Source: Bacteroidales bacterium (GTDB lineage: Bacteria > Bacteroidota > Bacteroidia > Bacteroidales > UBA932). From it: a DNA stretch of 64,000 bases. Numbering within the stretch: position 1 is the first letter of the stretch; every line of letters begins with the position of its first letter. Position numbers and translations under genes: made by a program. The notes beneath the pieces were generated by a model. That model searched no databases. It saw only the letters and a list, made by a program, of their open reading frames with translations, and had not been told where the DNA came from. The stretch lies in the NCBI GenBank assembly GCA_017519865.1, contig JAFWRQ010000003.1, positions 96,393-160,392 of the forward strand, read 5' to 3'. This document shows, piece by piece, positions 17,054 to 26,907 of this stretch.

Positions 17054-19528
17054 ATGATGAAGAGTCTGCTTTATAAAAGTATATTGTTGAATGTGCTTCT
17101 GTCGGTCGTGATGGCCATTACGCCGGAGATGTCATCGGCGCAAATCATGCGTTACGACCGGGAAGCGGCGAACTTCAACGAAGCGCTGCCGCTTGGCAAC
17201 GGTCACATCGGTGCGATGGTGTACGGCGGCGTGACCGATGACCTGATCAACCTCAACGAAGCCACCCTTTGGGGCGGCAGTCACGTCGACAACAATCCCC
17301 AGCCCGACGGACCGGACCTGCTGCGTCAGGTCCGCGAGGCGCTGTTCGCCGAGGACTGGGAGGGCGCGCGCAAGCTGCTGGTGCCCCTCCAGGGCCCGAA
17401 CGCATCGGCTTTCCTGCCGATGGGCAATCTCCATATACGCCAGACCTATCCTGCGCCGCGCGGGCCGGTTGATGACAGTGGAAACAGTTACCTCCGTACG
17501 CTGGATCTCGGGACGGCAGTGGCCATGACCGAGATCGTCCGTGACGGCGTCAAGTATACCCGTGAGTATTTCGTCTCCTATCCCGACCGCGTGATGGTCA
17601 TACGCCTGACGGCTTCGCGCCGCGGAGCGCTGAACTTCTCGCTCGACGGGGATTCTCCGTGGAGGGGAGTGAAGGTGGAGGGCGTGTCGGATAACGAATT
17701 CACGGTCAGCGGACAGTTGGGATACATAATGGGCACCGACGGGCAGTATCCGTATGTCTGGGAAGGCCCTTATGGCGAGAAGGGCATGCGCTACCAGTAT
17801 CGCGTCAAGGCGGTTCAGTGCGACGGTGAAGTCTATACCGCTCCCGGACTGAGGGTGAGCCGTGCGACTTCCGCCACGATCCTGATCAGCGCGGCGACGA
17901 GTTTCGCGGGCTTCGACCGCGACCCGGACTTCCACGGCCTGGACGAGAAAGCCCTGGCGGCCGGTATGATGGAGGCTGCAGAGTCAATGGATGCAGAAGC
18001 GTTGCTCGAGGCACATATTGCTGATTATAAGTCAATTGCCGACAGACTGGAGCTGAAACTCGCAGGCGCTGACGACCCGGAACTCGCGGAGATGACCACC
18101 GACAGGCGGCTGGCCCGCTATGCCGAAGGTGCCGCGGACCCGGGCCTGGAGATGATGTATTTCCGTTTCGGGCGCTATCTGCTGATCAGCAGTTCGCGCG
18201 CCGACGGAGTGCCGGCGAACCTCCAGGGCATCTGGTGCGCCGACCGTTTCCCCGCCTGGGGATCGGATTACACCACCAACATCAACCTCCAGATGAACTA
18301 CTGGCCGGCCGAGCCGCTCGCGATGAGCGACCTCACGGCCCCGCTCCTGCGCTTCATCAAGGATGCTTCCGTTAACGGTGCACAGATTGCCCGCAACCTC
18401 TATGGCATGCGGGGATGGACCGTCCATCACAACTCCGACATCTGGGGTGCGGCCAATCCCGTAGGGGAGAAGGAGGGTGACCCGATGTGGGCCAACTGGT
18501 CGATGGGCGGAGCCTGGCTGAGTCAGCATCTGTTTGAGCATTACCGCTTTACGCTGGACGAGGACTATTTGAGGAATACTGCCTATCCCCTTATGAAGGG
18601 GGCTGCGGAGTTCCTGCTGGACTGGCTGATCGAGAAGGACGGCGAATTCATCACCGCTCCCTCCACTTCGCCCGAGAACGCTTTCATTGACGAGAACGGG
18701 CACAAGGGAGTCGTGACCATAGGCTCGGCCATGGACCTCGAAATAGCCTGGGACCTGCTCACCAATTGTATCGAGGCCAGTGAGATCCTGGGCGTGGACG
18801 AGCGCCAGCGCGGGATATGGAAGGATGTGCGGGCGAGGCTCCACCCTCTGCAGATAGGGGCCAAGGGCAATCTTGTGGAGTGGTACAAGGACTGGGAGGA
18901 CGAGGATCCCCAGCACCGGCACGTCTCGCATCTCTTCGCCCTGTACCCTGGCCGGCAGATATCCCCGATGACCACTCCCGAACTGGCTGCCGCCGCGCGT
19001 AAGACCCTGGAAATCAGAGGAGACGGCGGCACAGGCTGGAGCAAGGCCTGGAAGGTCAATTTCTGGGCGCGTCTGCTGGACGGCGACCATTCCTACCTGA
19101 TGTTCCGCGAGTTGCTGAGCAAGTCTACGCTGCCCAATCTGTTCGACAGCCATCCGCCTTTCCAGATCGACGGCAATTTCGGCGGTATCGCCGGTGTGGC
19201 CGAGATGCTGCTGCAGAGCCAGAACGGCGAACTGCATCTGCTGCCCGCCCTGCCCTCGGCCTGGGCCGAAGGCAGAGTCAGGGGAATGCAGGCCCGCGGC
19301 GCCTTCACTGTGGACCTGTCCTGGAAGGACGGGCGACTTAAGAGCGCCACCGTGCTGTCGCGCAGCGGCGGCACCTGCCGGGTCCGCACCGCGGCCCCGG
19401 TCGTGGTGACGCGCGCCGGCGGCGCCCGCGGACGCATGGTCTCCAGCCGGACTGAACGCGATGGCTCGTCTTTTGTTACTACGTTCAGGACTACTGCGGG
19501 CACGGAGTATTCCCTGATCGCGAATTAA
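17054..19528 (+). CDS. GH95 alpha-L-fucosidase-like glycoside hydrolase
   Basis: An 824-residue exported enzyme with a signal peptide (start ATG 17054 or 17057). The N-terminal super-sandwich domain has [17 protein letters not shown] and LNEATLWGG. The (alpha/alpha)6 catalytic barrel has [13 protein letters not shown] (about residue 410-420), the SPEN motif holding the presumed general acid Glu (about 540), and [12 protein letters not shown] (about 703), matching catalytic positions known in GH95. It ends in a beta-sandwich. GH95 enzymes act mostly on alpha-1,2-linked fucose, and some on galactose, in host or plant glycans. It is a free-standing gene with its own promoter and no SusCD partner adjacent. 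Confidence 0.93.
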   Translation: MMKSLLYKSILLNVLLSVVMAITPEMSSAQIMRYDREAANFNEALPLGNGHIGAMVYGGVTDDLINLNEATLWGGSHVDNNPQPDGPDLLRQVREALFAEDWEGARKLLVPLQGPNASAFLPMGNLHIRQTYPAPRGPVDDSGNSYLRTLDLGTAVAMTEIVRDGVKYTREYFVSYPDRVMVIRLTASRRGALNFSLDGDSPWRGVKVEGVSDNEFTVSGQLGYIMGTDGQYPYVWEGPYGEKGMRYQYRVKAVQCDGEVYTAPGLRVSRATSATILISAATSFAGFDRDPDFHGLDEKALAAGMMEAAESMDAEALLEAHIADYKSIADRLELKLAGADDPELAEMTTDRRLARYAEGAADPGLEMMYFRFGRYLLISSSRADGVPANLQGIWCADRFPAWGSDYTTNINLQMNYWPAEPLAMSDLTAPLLRFIKDASVNGAQIARNLYGMRGWTVHHNSDIWGAANPVGEKEGDPMWANWSMGGAWLSQHLFEHYRFTLDEDYLRNTAYPLMKGAAEFLLDWLIEKDGEFITAPSTSPENAFIDENGHKGVVTIGSAMDLEIAWDLLTNCIEASEILGVDERQRGIWKDVRARLHPLQIGAKGNLVEWYKDWEDEDPQHRHVSHLFALYPGRQISPMTTPELAAAARKTLEIRGDGGTGWSKAWKVNFWARLLDGDHSYLMFRELLSKSTLPNLFDSHPPFQIDGNFGGIAGVAEMLLQSQNGELHLLPALPSAWAEGRVRGMQARGAFTVDLSWKDGRLKSATVLSRSGGTCRVRTAAPVVVTRAGGARGRMVSSRTERDGSSFVTTFRTTAGTEYSLIAN

Positions 19529-19532
19529 TACT

Positions 19533-19540
19533 TATCTTTG
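19533..19540 (+). promoter_or_regulatory. -7 promoter box touching the lgt start codon
   Basis: TATCTTTG ends only 4 bases before the lgt ATG (19545), so transcription from it would begin at or inside the start codon, implying a leaderless or nearly leaderless mRNA. Confidence 0.65.
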
Positions 19541-19544
19541 TGGT

Positions 19545-20432
19545 ATGTTAGATCTTTTGTTCGTCCACTGGAACGTGGACCCCGTCATATTCCACATCGG
19601 CAGACTCGGCATCAGGTGGTATTCCCTCCTGTTCATCTCGGGTTTCATTCTCGGGTGGTACATCTTCAAATGGTTCTTCAAGCGGGAAGGCGTCTCTGAA
19701 AAACTCCTTGACCCGCTTCTGTACACGCTGCTCATCGCAACGATCGTCGGAGCCCGCCTGGGCCATTGCCTTTTCTACCAGCCGGACTACTATCTCGGCA
19801 GCTGGAAGGGTTTCTGGGAGATTTTCCAGCCTTGGAAGGGCGGTCTCGCCAGCCATGGCGGCGCCATCGCCCTGCTTCTGGCCATGTGGTGGTTCGCCCG
19901 CCGTTACGGCCGCAAGGAGGGTTTCGACTACCTCTGGATCATGGACCATCTCTGCATCGCCGTGGCGTTCGCCGGATGTTTCATCAGGCTTGGAAACCTC
20001 TTCAATTCAGAGATATACGGCGACGTTACGTCCCTGCCTTGGGGTTTCATCTTCGAGCGCAACGGCGAGACCGACCCCAAGCATCCCACGCAGTTGTACG
20101 AAGCAGGCTCATATCTGGTCCTAGGCCTGTTCCTCATCGGAATGTACTGGAAGAAACTCGACCGCATTCCTCGCGGATTCTTTTTCGGGGCGTTCCTGGT
20201 CGGATGCTTCGGCATGCGTTTCCTCATCGAGTTCATCAAGGAGCCCCAGGTCGGTTTCGAAGAGGGCATGGCCCTCAACATGGGACAACTCCTCTCGATT
20301 CCGTTCGTAGTGGCCGGTATCCTGATCCTTATCTATGCCTATTCCAAGAGGACACCTGCCAGGGCGGTTCGTCCCGAACCTGCCAGGCCTGCCAAGAAGG
20401 AGCCCACGCATTACGCTAAACCGATTAAATAG
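19545..20432 (+). CDS. lgt: Prolipoprotein diacylglyceryl transferase
   Basis: A 295-residue inner-membrane enzyme that adds diacylglycerol to the lipobox Cys of prolipoproteins, the first step of lipoprotein maturation. Typical features are WNVDPVIFHIGRLGIRWYSL at the N-terminus, GARLGHCLFYQPDYYL with the essential His region, the Lgt signature GCFIRLGNLFNSEIYGD, and HPTQLYEAGSYLVLGLF. Seven transmembrane segments are expected. The C-terminus has a short basic, Pro/Ala-rich tail. The start is well fixed because the family N-terminus aligns from the first residues. The many lipoproteins in this window are its likely clients. Confidence 0.97.
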   Translation: MLDLLFVHWNVDPVIFHIGRLGIRWYSLLFISGFILGWYIFKWFFKREGVSEKLLDPLLYTLLIATIVGARLGHCLFYQPDYYLGSWKGFWEIFQPWKGGLASHGGAIALLLAMWWFARRYGRKEGFDYLWIMDHLCIAVAFAGCFIRLGNLFNSEIYGDVTSLPWGFIFERNGETDPKHPTQLYEAGSYLVLGLFLIGMYWKKLDRIPRGFFFGAFLVGCFGMRFLIEFIKEPQVGFEEGMALNMGQLLSIPFVVAGILILIYAYSKRTPARAVRPEPARPAKKEPTHYAKPIK

Positions 20433-20468
20433 AAAGATTATTTAAAATTTTTAAAAATATCTTTTGAA

Positions 20469-20500
20469 AGTGCCGCGAATGGAATGATATTTGCGGCACT
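20469..20500 (+). terminator. Hairpin between lgt and the efflux operon
   Basis: An 11-bp stem AGTGCCGCGAA / TTTGCGGCACT (one G-U pair) with a 10-base loop, in an AT-rich intergenic region 36 bases after lgt. There is no T run immediately after, so termination strength is uncertain; the next promoter box starts 5 bases downstream. Confidence 0.6.
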
Positions 20501-20504
20501 TTCG

Positions 20505-20512
20505 TATCTTTG
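20505..20512 (+). promoter_or_regulatory. -7 promoter box for the RND efflux operon
   Basis: TATCTTTG, 27 bases before the outer-membrane factor ATG at 20540 and immediately after the intergenic hairpin. Confidence 0.75.
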
Positions 20513-20539
20513 TATGTATTGACAATCAATCTACTGTAT

Positions 20540-21982
20540 ATGAAAAAACTCATAATCTCAGTGGTTCTGGCGGGGGTTCTCCCTCTGTCACGGATCTGTG
20601 CCCAGGAGCCCGATGCGTCTCCTACAGTCCTGACCCTTGACCAGGCCATCCAGATAGCTTTGAGCGAAAACATCGCCGTTCGCGTGGCGGACAAGGATAT
20701 CGAGAGGGCAGAGTATGCCCGCAAGGGTACCTATGCCTCCCTTTTCCCCCAGATCGACGGTTCGGCTTCCTATTCGCGTACCATCAAGAAACAGGTTATG
20801 TACATGGACTTCGACATGGGTTCCATAGGCGGGTTCGGCAGCCCCGAGACCGGCACGGATGAAACCCCGTCCGATGCAGAGACCAAAGCCGGAGGCAGTG
20901 GAGGCAGCGGAGGCGGCAGGACTGCCGGAGGCGGTATCGAAGTCGGCCGCTGGAATACCTATTCCGCCGGCATCCAGGCCTCGATGCCGCTGGTCAACGC
21001 CCAGTTGTGGAAGAGCCTGAAGATCTCTGGCCAGGACGTCGAACTCGCCGTTGAAAAGGCCCGTTCCTCGCGTCTCGAGACCGTAACCCAGGTCAAGCAG
21101 GCCTTCTACGGCGTCCTGCTGGCCAAGGAGGCCTTCAACGTATACAAGGAAGTTTACGAAAACGCCCTGGAGAATTTCACCCAGACGGAACAGAGATACA
21201 ATGTCGACAAGGCATCCGAACTGGAGTATCAGCGGGCCAAATCTGCCGTTCAGAACGCTATCCCCAATGTCTACGATTCGGAGAATTCCGTGGTCCTCGG
21301 CCTCTGGCAGCTCAAGGCCGTGATGGGAATCGACCTAGATGAGGAGATAGACGTCGCCGGATCGCTGATGGATTTTTCCGAGACGATGTTCCGCGGGATA
21401 GTAGAGAATGAAGGCGTTGGCCTGGAGCGCAACTCCACCCTCCGCCAGCTTGCCATCCAGGCCGAGGAACTCGCCAATACCGTCAAGATGCAGCAGTATG
21501 CATCCCTCCCTTCGCTGGCCCTCTCGTTCTCGTACAGTATCAATGCAATGACAAACGACTTCAAGTTCAGTACTTACAACTGGTCACCTTATTCGGCCGT
21601 GGGCCTGAGCCTCTCCATCCCGATCTTCGCGGGCGGCAGGCGCAGCAACGCCGTCAAGCAGACGCGCAACCAGCAGGAGCAGCTTCTCCTCCAGAAGGAG
21701 AATACCGAGCGCCAGCTCAAGGTTGCCATCCGCCAGTACCTGAACCAGATGGAGACCGCGATGAAGAATTTCAACGCCGCAGAGTCCGGCGTTGAAACCG
21801 CCCGCAAGGCCTATGACATCGCGACAAGGTCGTACAACCTCGGCCGCAGCACCATCACCGACCTCAACGACGCCCAGCTGGCCCTCACCCAGGCCCTTCT
21901 GGCCCAGTCACAGTCGGTCTACAACTACGTCATAGCCAAGGCCAACCTCGAGCAGACGCTCGGCAAGGATATCGAATCATAA
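20540..21982 (+). CDS. TolC-family outer-membrane efflux channel
   Basis: A 480-residue outer-membrane factor. ATG 20540 begins the signal peptide (MKKLIISVVLAGVLPLSRICA); the longer frame from 20510 starts inside the promoter. It shows the two-repeat OEP architecture with long helices: LTLDQAIQIALSENIAVRVA near the N-terminus and the second-repeat segment SYNLGRSTITDLNDAQLAL near the C-terminus. An unusual Gly/Ser/Thr-rich loop (GGSGGSGGGRTAGGG, about residues 114-130) sits between the first strands, probably at the cell surface. It is the first gene of a four-gene operon with spacings of 10-20 bases and supplies the exit duct for the RND pump. Confidence 0.93.
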   Translation: MKKLIISVVLAGVLPLSRICAQEPDASPTVLTLDQAIQIALSENIAVRVADKDIERAEYARKGTYASLFPQIDGSASYSRTIKKQVMYMDFDMGSIGGFGSPETGTDETPSDAETKAGGSGGSGGGRTAGGGIEVGRWNTYSAGIQASMPLVNAQLWKSLKISGQDVELAVEKARSSRLETVTQVKQAFYGVLLAKEAFNVYKEVYENALENFTQTEQRYNVDKASELEYQRAKSAVQNAIPNVYDSENSVVLGLWQLKAVMGIDLDEEIDVAGSLMDFSETMFRGIVENEGVGLERNSTLRQLAIQAEELANTVKMQQYASLPSLALSFSYSINAMTNDFKFSTYNWSPYSAVGLSLSIPIFAGGRRSNAVKQTRNQQEQLLLQKENTERQLKVAIRQYLNQMETAMKNFNAAESGVETARKAYDIATRSYNLGRSTITDLNDAQLALTQALLAQSQSVYNYVIAKANLEQTLGKDIES

Positions 21983-22004
21983 CCCGGAAACAAGAATGAT
22001 ATAT

Positions 22005-23048
22005 ATGAAAGCTAATGTGAAATTCTTCCTCTGCGCCGCGACGGCGCTGCTGGCAGTCTCCTGCGGCAGCAGGAAAAGCGGTGCTTCCGCTCCTGCCGGC
22101 CCTATGATGATGGCCGATCCCAACGCTCCCACCAATGTCGAGATTGCCGTCACGGAGTACAGGGACGTCCCGCAGGACGAGACTTATACCACTTCGGTCC
22201 AGGCTTACGCGGTCAATAACGTCGTGCCCCAGACAGGTTCCAGGATCAAGAGGATCCTTGTCGAGGTCGGCGACTTCGTTGCCAAGGGCCAGGTCCTGGC
22301 CGAGATGGACCAGACCAGTCTCGAGCAGACCAAGCTCAAGCTCGACAACGATGCGCTCGAACTCTCCAGGCTCAAGGAACTCTACGAAGCCGGCGCCCTT
22401 TCCAAGTCCGACTACGAAGCGATGCAGCTCTCTTACAACGTCAGCAACTCGCAGTACCAGAACCTGGTCGAGAACACCATCCTTCGTTCGCCCCTGACCG
22501 GCGTCGTGACTGCCCGCAACTACGATGTGGGCGATATGTACGCGATGTCCTCGCCGATCTTCGTCGTCCAGCAGATATCTCCGGTCAAGCTCCTGGTCGG
22601 CATCTCCGAGACCGACTACACCAAGGTCAAGAAGGGTGACAGCGTGGACATCACTGCCGACGCCATCCCCGGCCGCACCTTCGTGGGCAAGGTCAACCGC
22701 ATCTATCCCGTCATCGACCCGGCTTCGCATACTTTCACCGCTGAAGTGGTGGTCCCCAACAACGACAGGGTCCTCCGCCCGGGCATGTTCGCCCGTGCCA
22801 AGGTCACGTTTGCGATCAACCACAGCATCGTGGTCCCCGACATAGCCATAGTCAAGCAGCAGGGCTCCGGCCAGAAGTCCGTGTTCGTGCTCAACGCCGA
22901 CAACACGGTATCCAGCCGCATCGTCACGCTCGGCCGCCATACCGGCTCCGACTATGAGATACTCGAAGGCCTCTCCGAGGGAGAGAAAGTCGTGACGAAG
23001 GGTCATACGAACCTGCGCAACGGCGCCGAAGTCAACGTCATCAACTAG
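22005..23048 (+). CDS. RND efflux periplasmic adaptor (membrane fusion protein)
   Basis: A 347-residue lipoprotein adaptor; lipobox AVSC followed by GSRKSG. ATG 22005 is chosen (ATG 21996 adds MIY). Domain order is membrane-proximal strand, biotinyl-lipoyl half (GSRIKRILVEVGDFVAKGQV), a short alpha-hairpin, second lipoyl half (TILRSPLTGVVTARNYDVGD), a beta-barrel (PVKLLVGISETDYTKVKKGD) and a C-terminal segment with VLRPGMFARAKV. A Met-rich run (MMMADP) follows the anchor, which could hint at metal contact but is weak evidence. It links the TolC channel to the pump encoded 13 bases downstream. Confidence 0.93.
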   Translation: MKANVKFFLCAATALLAVSCGSRKSGASAPAGPMMMADPNAPTNVEIAVTEYRDVPQDETYTTSVQAYAVNNVVPQTGSRIKRILVEVGDFVAKGQVLAEMDQTSLEQTKLKLDNDALELSRLKELYEAGALSKSDYEAMQLSYNVSNSQYQNLVENTILRSPLTGVVTARNYDVGDMYAMSSPIFVVQQISPVKLLVGISETDYTKVKKGDSVDITADAIPGRTFVGKVNRIYPVIDPASHTFTAEVVVPNNDRVLRPGMFARAKVTFAINHSIVVPDIAIVKQQGSGQKSVFVLNADNTVSSRIVTLGRHTGSDYEILEGLSEGEKVVTKGHTNLRNGAEVNVIN

Positions 23049-23061
23049 GGAGGACGCGTAT

Positions 23062-26000
23062 ATGAGCATCTACAGGTCAGCGGTGAGTCATCCCGTTACG
23101 ACGGCGCTGATATTCATCGCATTCATGATATTCGGCATCTTCTCGCTGGTGAAGACGTCGATTGCGCAACTCCCCGAGTTCGACGCCAACACCATCATGG
23201 TGATGTCCTCGTATCCGGGCGCCAGCGCGGCCGACATCGAGAACAACCTCACCAAGGTGCTGGAGAACTCCCTCAACGGTGTCAGCGACCTCAAGAGCCT
23301 GACATCGACCTCCCGCGAGAACACCTCGCTCCTCCAGTTGGAGTTCCGCTACGGCATAGACATCGACGAGGCCACCAATGACGTCCGCGACAAGCTGGAC
23401 ATGGTGAACTCTACACTTCCTGACGGCGCCACCGTCCCGGTGATCTTCAAGTTCAGCGCGGACGATATGCCCATCATGATCCTGTCCGCGACCGCGGACG
23501 AGAGCCTTCCCGGCCTGGACAAGATCCTCGACGACAGGCTCGCGACGCCGCTCGCGCGCGTCTCCGGCGTGGGTACCATCTCGGTGTCCGGCGCTCCTAC
23601 CCGCGAGATCCAGGTCTATTGCGATCCCCAGAAACTCCAGGCTTACGGCCTGAGCGTCAGCACCATATCGTCCATTATCGCAGCCGAGAACCGCAACCTC
23701 CCTTCGGGAAGCATCGATATAGGTTCCGACGTGTATTCGCTCCGCGTGCAGAAGGAGTTCACCAACCCGAACGAACTCCTGGACATCGTCCTCGGTTCGT
23801 CCAACGGCCGTGTGGTGTACCTGCGCGACGTCGCCACTATCCGTGACGGCAATCAGGAGAAGGAGATGGAGTCGTACACCAACGGCGTGCGTTCCGCACA
23901 GATCGTGATCCAGAAGCAGTCGGGCGCCAATACCGTCAACGTCATCAAGAACATCAAGAAGCAGTTGGTCGAGATCAGCAAGGACCTTCCTTCTGACATC
24001 GAGATCACCACTGTCGTCGACTCATCGGACAATATCATCAACACCATCAACACCTTGAAGGAGACCATCCTGATCACCTTCCTGGTGGTCATGCTGGTGG
24101 TGTTCCTGTTCCTCGGCCGCTGGAGGGCCACATTCATCATCGTGCTCTCCATCCCTATCGCCCTCCTGGCGTCGCTGGTGTACCTCTTCGCCACCGGCAA
24201 TACCCTGAACATCATCTCGATGTCCGCCTTGTCGATAGCGATAGGAATGGTCGTGGACGACGCCATCGTGGTCCTGGAGAACGTATCCACGCATCTGGAA
24301 CGCGGTGCCAAGCCCAAGGAGGCGGCCGTCCACGCGACATCCGAGGTGGCCATCTCGGTCATCGCTTCGACCCTTACGATGCTCTGCGTGTTCCTCCCGC
24401 TCACGATGATGACCGGAATGGCCGGCATCATGTTCAAGCAGCTCGGCTGGATCGTCAGCATCATCATGATCGTCTCGACGACCGCTGCCCTGACGCTCGT
24501 ACCGATGATGTGTTCGCGTATGCTCAAGGCCGGCCCCAAGACCGGCAAGCTTCACAACGCGATCTTCGGACCCGTCAACAAGGCCCTTGACGCCATTGCC
24601 CGCGGCTACGCCAAACTGATCGGCTGGGCGACTTCGCACCGCAAGACCGTCATCTTCGGAGCGCTCGGCATCTTCGCCCTCGCTCTCGTCCTGTTCGTGC
24701 CCGGACTCGAGACCGAGTTCTTCCCGCAGTCCGACCAGGGACGTCTGACCGTCAATGTCGAACTCCCTGCCGGAACCTCGCAGGAGGTTACCGGCGAATT
24801 CGCCCGCAGGCTCTACAACCAGATAGTCGAGCAGGTTCCTGAGATCCAGCGCCTCAGCTACAACTACGGTCAGGCTGACGCCAGCAATACCTTTGCAAGC
24901 ATGCGCTCCAACGGCGCCAACGTGATGTCGATGAACATCAACCTCGGCAGCATGGAGGACCGCGACCGCAGCACTTCGGAGATCGCCGACATCATCCGCG
25001 CCGACCTCGCCATGTATCCCGAAGTCAAGAAGGGAATGGTGAGCGAGGGAATGGGCGGAATGGGAGGCGCATCCATCATCGAGGTCGAGATCTACGGATT
25101 CGACTTCGACGCCACCGACAAGGCCGCCCAGGCGGTCAAGGAGGGTATGCTCGCAGATCCCGCATTCTCGCAGGTGACTGTGAGCCGCGACGAGTATACG
25201 CCTGAGTATCAGACGGATTTCGACAGGACGAAGCTTGCCCTCAACGGTTTGAATTCTACCACCGCCGGTTCCGCCTTCAGCGCCGCTATCAGCGGCTCGA
25301 CGGGCTCCTACTACCGCGAGGATGGCGAGGAATACGGCATCCGCGTGAGGTACGCCCCTCAGTTCCGCACCAGCATCGAGGATTTGGAGAACATCGTGGT
25401 GTACAATGCCGCCGGCCGCCCCGTACGCATGAAGGACCTCGGCACCGTGGTCGAAGCTAAAGTGCCTCCGACCATCGAACGCAAGGACCGCGAGCGCGTG
25501 ATCACCGTCAGGGGCATCGTCGCCCGCAAGACTCCTCTCAGCCGCGCCGTCGACGTCGCCCAGAGGGTCATCGACACTACGGATATACCCCCGGAACTTA
25601 CTACCGTCATCGCCGGAGACTATGAGGACCAGCAGGAGATGTTCGGGGACATGCTCCTCCTCATCGTCCTGATCATCATTCTCGTGTATATGGTGATGGC
25701 CTCGCAGTTCGAGTCGTTCATGAGCCCGTTCGTGATCATGTTCTCGGTGCCGTTCGCCTTCGTGGGCGTGCTGCTCGGACTCTGGGTCACTGGCCATGCA
25801 CTCGGAGTGATGTCGATGATAGGCATCATAATCCTGCTCGGTATCGTGGTGAAGAACGGTATCGTGCTGATTGACTATACGATACTTTGCCGCGAGCGTG
25901 GAATGAGCGCCATCGAAGCGTCGGTAACCGCCGCCAGGAGCCGTCTGCGCCCGATCCTGATGACCACCCTCACCACCGTGCTCGGTATGCTCCCGATGGC

Positions 26001-26166
26001 CCTGGGCAGGGGAGAGGGCTCGGAGATGTGGAACTCTCTCGGCGTGACGGTCTGCTGGGGTCTGTCCATCTCGACCCTCGTGACACTCGTGCTCATCCCC
26101 ACGGTCTATTGCGTATTCGCCGTAAGGCAGGAGAACCGTAAGAGGAAGAAACTTGCAAAATCATGA
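23062..26166 (+). CDS. RND-family inner-membrane efflux permease (AcrB/HAE1-like)
   Basis: A 1034-residue proton-driven pump subunit with the standard duplicated layout: TM1, a large periplasmic porter/docking loop, TM2-7, a second loop, TM8-12. The proton-relay pair is visible as GMVVDDAIVVLENV (Asp399-Asp400), which fits the hydrophobe/drug-exporting subfamily rather than the CusA metal pumps, which carry a different TM4 pattern. VKTSIAQLPEFDANTIMVMS near the N-terminus and MLPMALGRGEGSEMWNSLG near the C-terminus are also typical. Exported compounds are unknown. The last bases overlap the small PII-like gene (ATGA), indicating tight translational coupling. Confidence 0.95.
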   Translation: MSIYRSAVSHPVTTALIFIAFMIFGIFSLVKTSIAQLPEFDANTIMVMSSYPGASAADIENNLTKVLENSLNGVSDLKSLTSTSRENTSLLQLEFRYGIDIDEATNDVRDKLDMVNSTLPDGATVPVIFKFSADDMPIMILSATADESLPGLDKILDDRLATPLARVSGVGTISVSGAPTREIQVYCDPQKLQAYGLSVSTISSIIAAENRNLPSGSIDIGSDVYSLRVQKEFTNPNELLDIVLGSSNGRVVYLRDVATIRDGNQEKEMESYTNGVRSAQIVIQKQSGANTVNVIKNIKKQLVEISKDLPSDIEITTVVDSSDNIINTINTLKETILITFLVVMLVVFLFLGRWRATFIIVLSIPIALLASLVYLFATGNTLNIISMSALSIAIGMVVDDAIVVLENVSTHLERGAKPKEAAVHATSEVAISVIASTLTMLCVFLPLTMMTGMAGIMFKQLGWIVSIIMIVSTTAALTLVPMMCSRMLKAGPKTGKLHNAIFGPVNKALDAIARGYAKLIGWATSHRKTVIFGALGIFALALVLFVPGLETEFFPQSDQGRLTVNVELPAGTSQEVTGEFARRLYNQIVEQVPEIQRLSYNYGQADASNTFASMRSNGANVMSMNINLGSMEDRDRSTSEIADIIRADLAMYPEVKKGMVSEGMGGMGGASIIEVEIYGFDFDATDKAAQAVKEGMLADPAFSQVTVSRDEYTPEYQTDFDRTKLALNGLNSTTAGSAFSAAISGSTGSYYREDGEEYGIRVRYAPQFRTSIEDLENIVVYNAAGRPVRMKDLGTVVEAKVPPTIERKDRERVITVRGIVARKTPLSRAVDVAQRVIDTTDIPPELTTVIAGDYEDQQEMFGDMLLLIVLIIILVYMVMASQFESFMSPFVIMFSVPFAFVGVLLGLWVTGHALGVMSMIGIIILLGIVVKNGIVLIDYTILCRERGMSAIEASVTAARSRLRPILMTTLTTVLGMLPMALGRGEGSEMWNSLGVTVCWGLSISTLVTLVLIPTVYCVFAVRQENRKRKKLAKS

Positions 26167-26456
26167 AAGCGATATTCATAGCATACAACCAGGCCTACAA
26201 CGAGGAGATCGTCGACCTCCTCGAGGCCAACGGCCAGCGGGGATTTACCGCTTGGCAGGACATTCAGGGCAGGGGCAGCGTCGACGGCATCCCTCATCTC
26301 GGCAACCACGCGTGGCCGGAGATGAACTATGCCGTCCTCACGGTTGTCGACGATGACCTTGTCGACGGTATCCTCGAAGACCTCCGGGCCAAGGACTCCG
26401 TCTATCACGACCTCGGTCTCAGGGCTTTCGTCTGGAACGTTGAGAAGGTACTCTGA
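26163..26456 (+). CDS. PII-like small regulatory protein
   Basis: A 97-residue cytosolic protein overlapping the RND permease stop by 4 bases. The alternating strand/helix pattern (MKAIFIAYNQAYNEEIVDLL, then GRGSVDGIPHLG, NYAVLTVVDDDLVDGILEDL and GLRAFVWNVEKVL) fits a ferredoxin-like PII fold. PII-like proteins lacking the canonical PII signatures are known to be encoded next to RND efflux genes (the group called PII-NG), where their ligand and target are unclear. The assignment rests on pattern and context. It could sense a nucleotide or metal and regulate the pump. A terminator follows about 25 bases later, so it closes the operon. Confidence 0.72.
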   Translation: MKAIFIAYNQAYNEEIVDLLEANGQRGFTAWQDIQGRGSVDGIPHLGNHAWPEMNYAVLTVVDDDLVDGILEDLRAKDSVYHDLGLRAFVWNVEKVL

Positions 26457-26481
26457 CCTTCGCAGGAAATATCTGTTTGGA

Positions 26482-26522
26482 ATACAACCATAAATTGTTA
26501 TATTTGTGGTTGTATCTTTTTT
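26482..26522 (+). terminator. Terminator of the efflux operon
   Basis: ATACAACCATAAAT (26482-26495) pairs with ATTTGTGGTTGTAT (26502-26515; one G-U pair), followed by C and a run of T (26517-26522). A TATATTTG promoter-like box (26499-26506) lies within the hairpin and could drive trxA, but part of it is dictated by the stem. Confidence 0.8.
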
Positions 26523-26563
26523 ATTGTATAATTCCGGGCCTTTGTCCGGTCAAAATTTGAGTT

Positions 26564-26878
26564 ATGGCAAAAGTAGTAACCAATACCAACATTTCCGAGA
26601 TCCTGGCTTCCGAGCAGCCGGTGATGATCGATTTCTGGGCTTCGTGGTGCGGCCCCTGCCGCATGCTCGCCCCCACCGTCGAGGCCATCGCCGAGGAGTA
26701 TGACGGCCGCGTCGTAGTCGCGAAGTGCGACGTCGACGACGCCGACGAGGTGGCAATGCAATTCCGCATCCGCAACATCCCCACCCTCCTGTTCTTCAAG
26801 GGCGGCGAGATGGTCAACCGCCTTGTGGGTGCCGTCCCCAAGCAGGAGATCACCGCAATCCTCGATTCCCTTATCTGA
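26564..26878 (+). CDS. trxA: Thioredoxin
   Basis: A 104-residue cytoplasmic thioredoxin with the active site WCGPC (Trp28-Cys32), preceded by VMIDFWAS, and the cis-Pro segment RNIPTLLFFKGG. Length and motif order are standard. It reduces disulfides in cytosolic proteins using thioredoxin reductase. It is followed after 29 bases by an outer-membrane protein gene, which starts the long housekeeping run; whether trxA is part of that transcript is not clear. Confidence 0.97.
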   Translation: MAKVVTNTNISEILASEQPVMIDFWASWCGPCRMLAPTVEAIAEEYDGRVVVAKCDVDDADEVAMQFRIRNIPTLLFFKGGEMVNRLVGAVPKQEITAILDSLI

Positions 26879-26907
26879 CAACTACATTATTATTAACTTG
26901 ATAAATC

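Noticed and set aside
26499-26506. TATATTTG as a trxA promoter
   Set aside because: It overlaps the stem and loop of the efflux operon terminator, so the match may be dictated by the hairpin; it was kept only as a remark.
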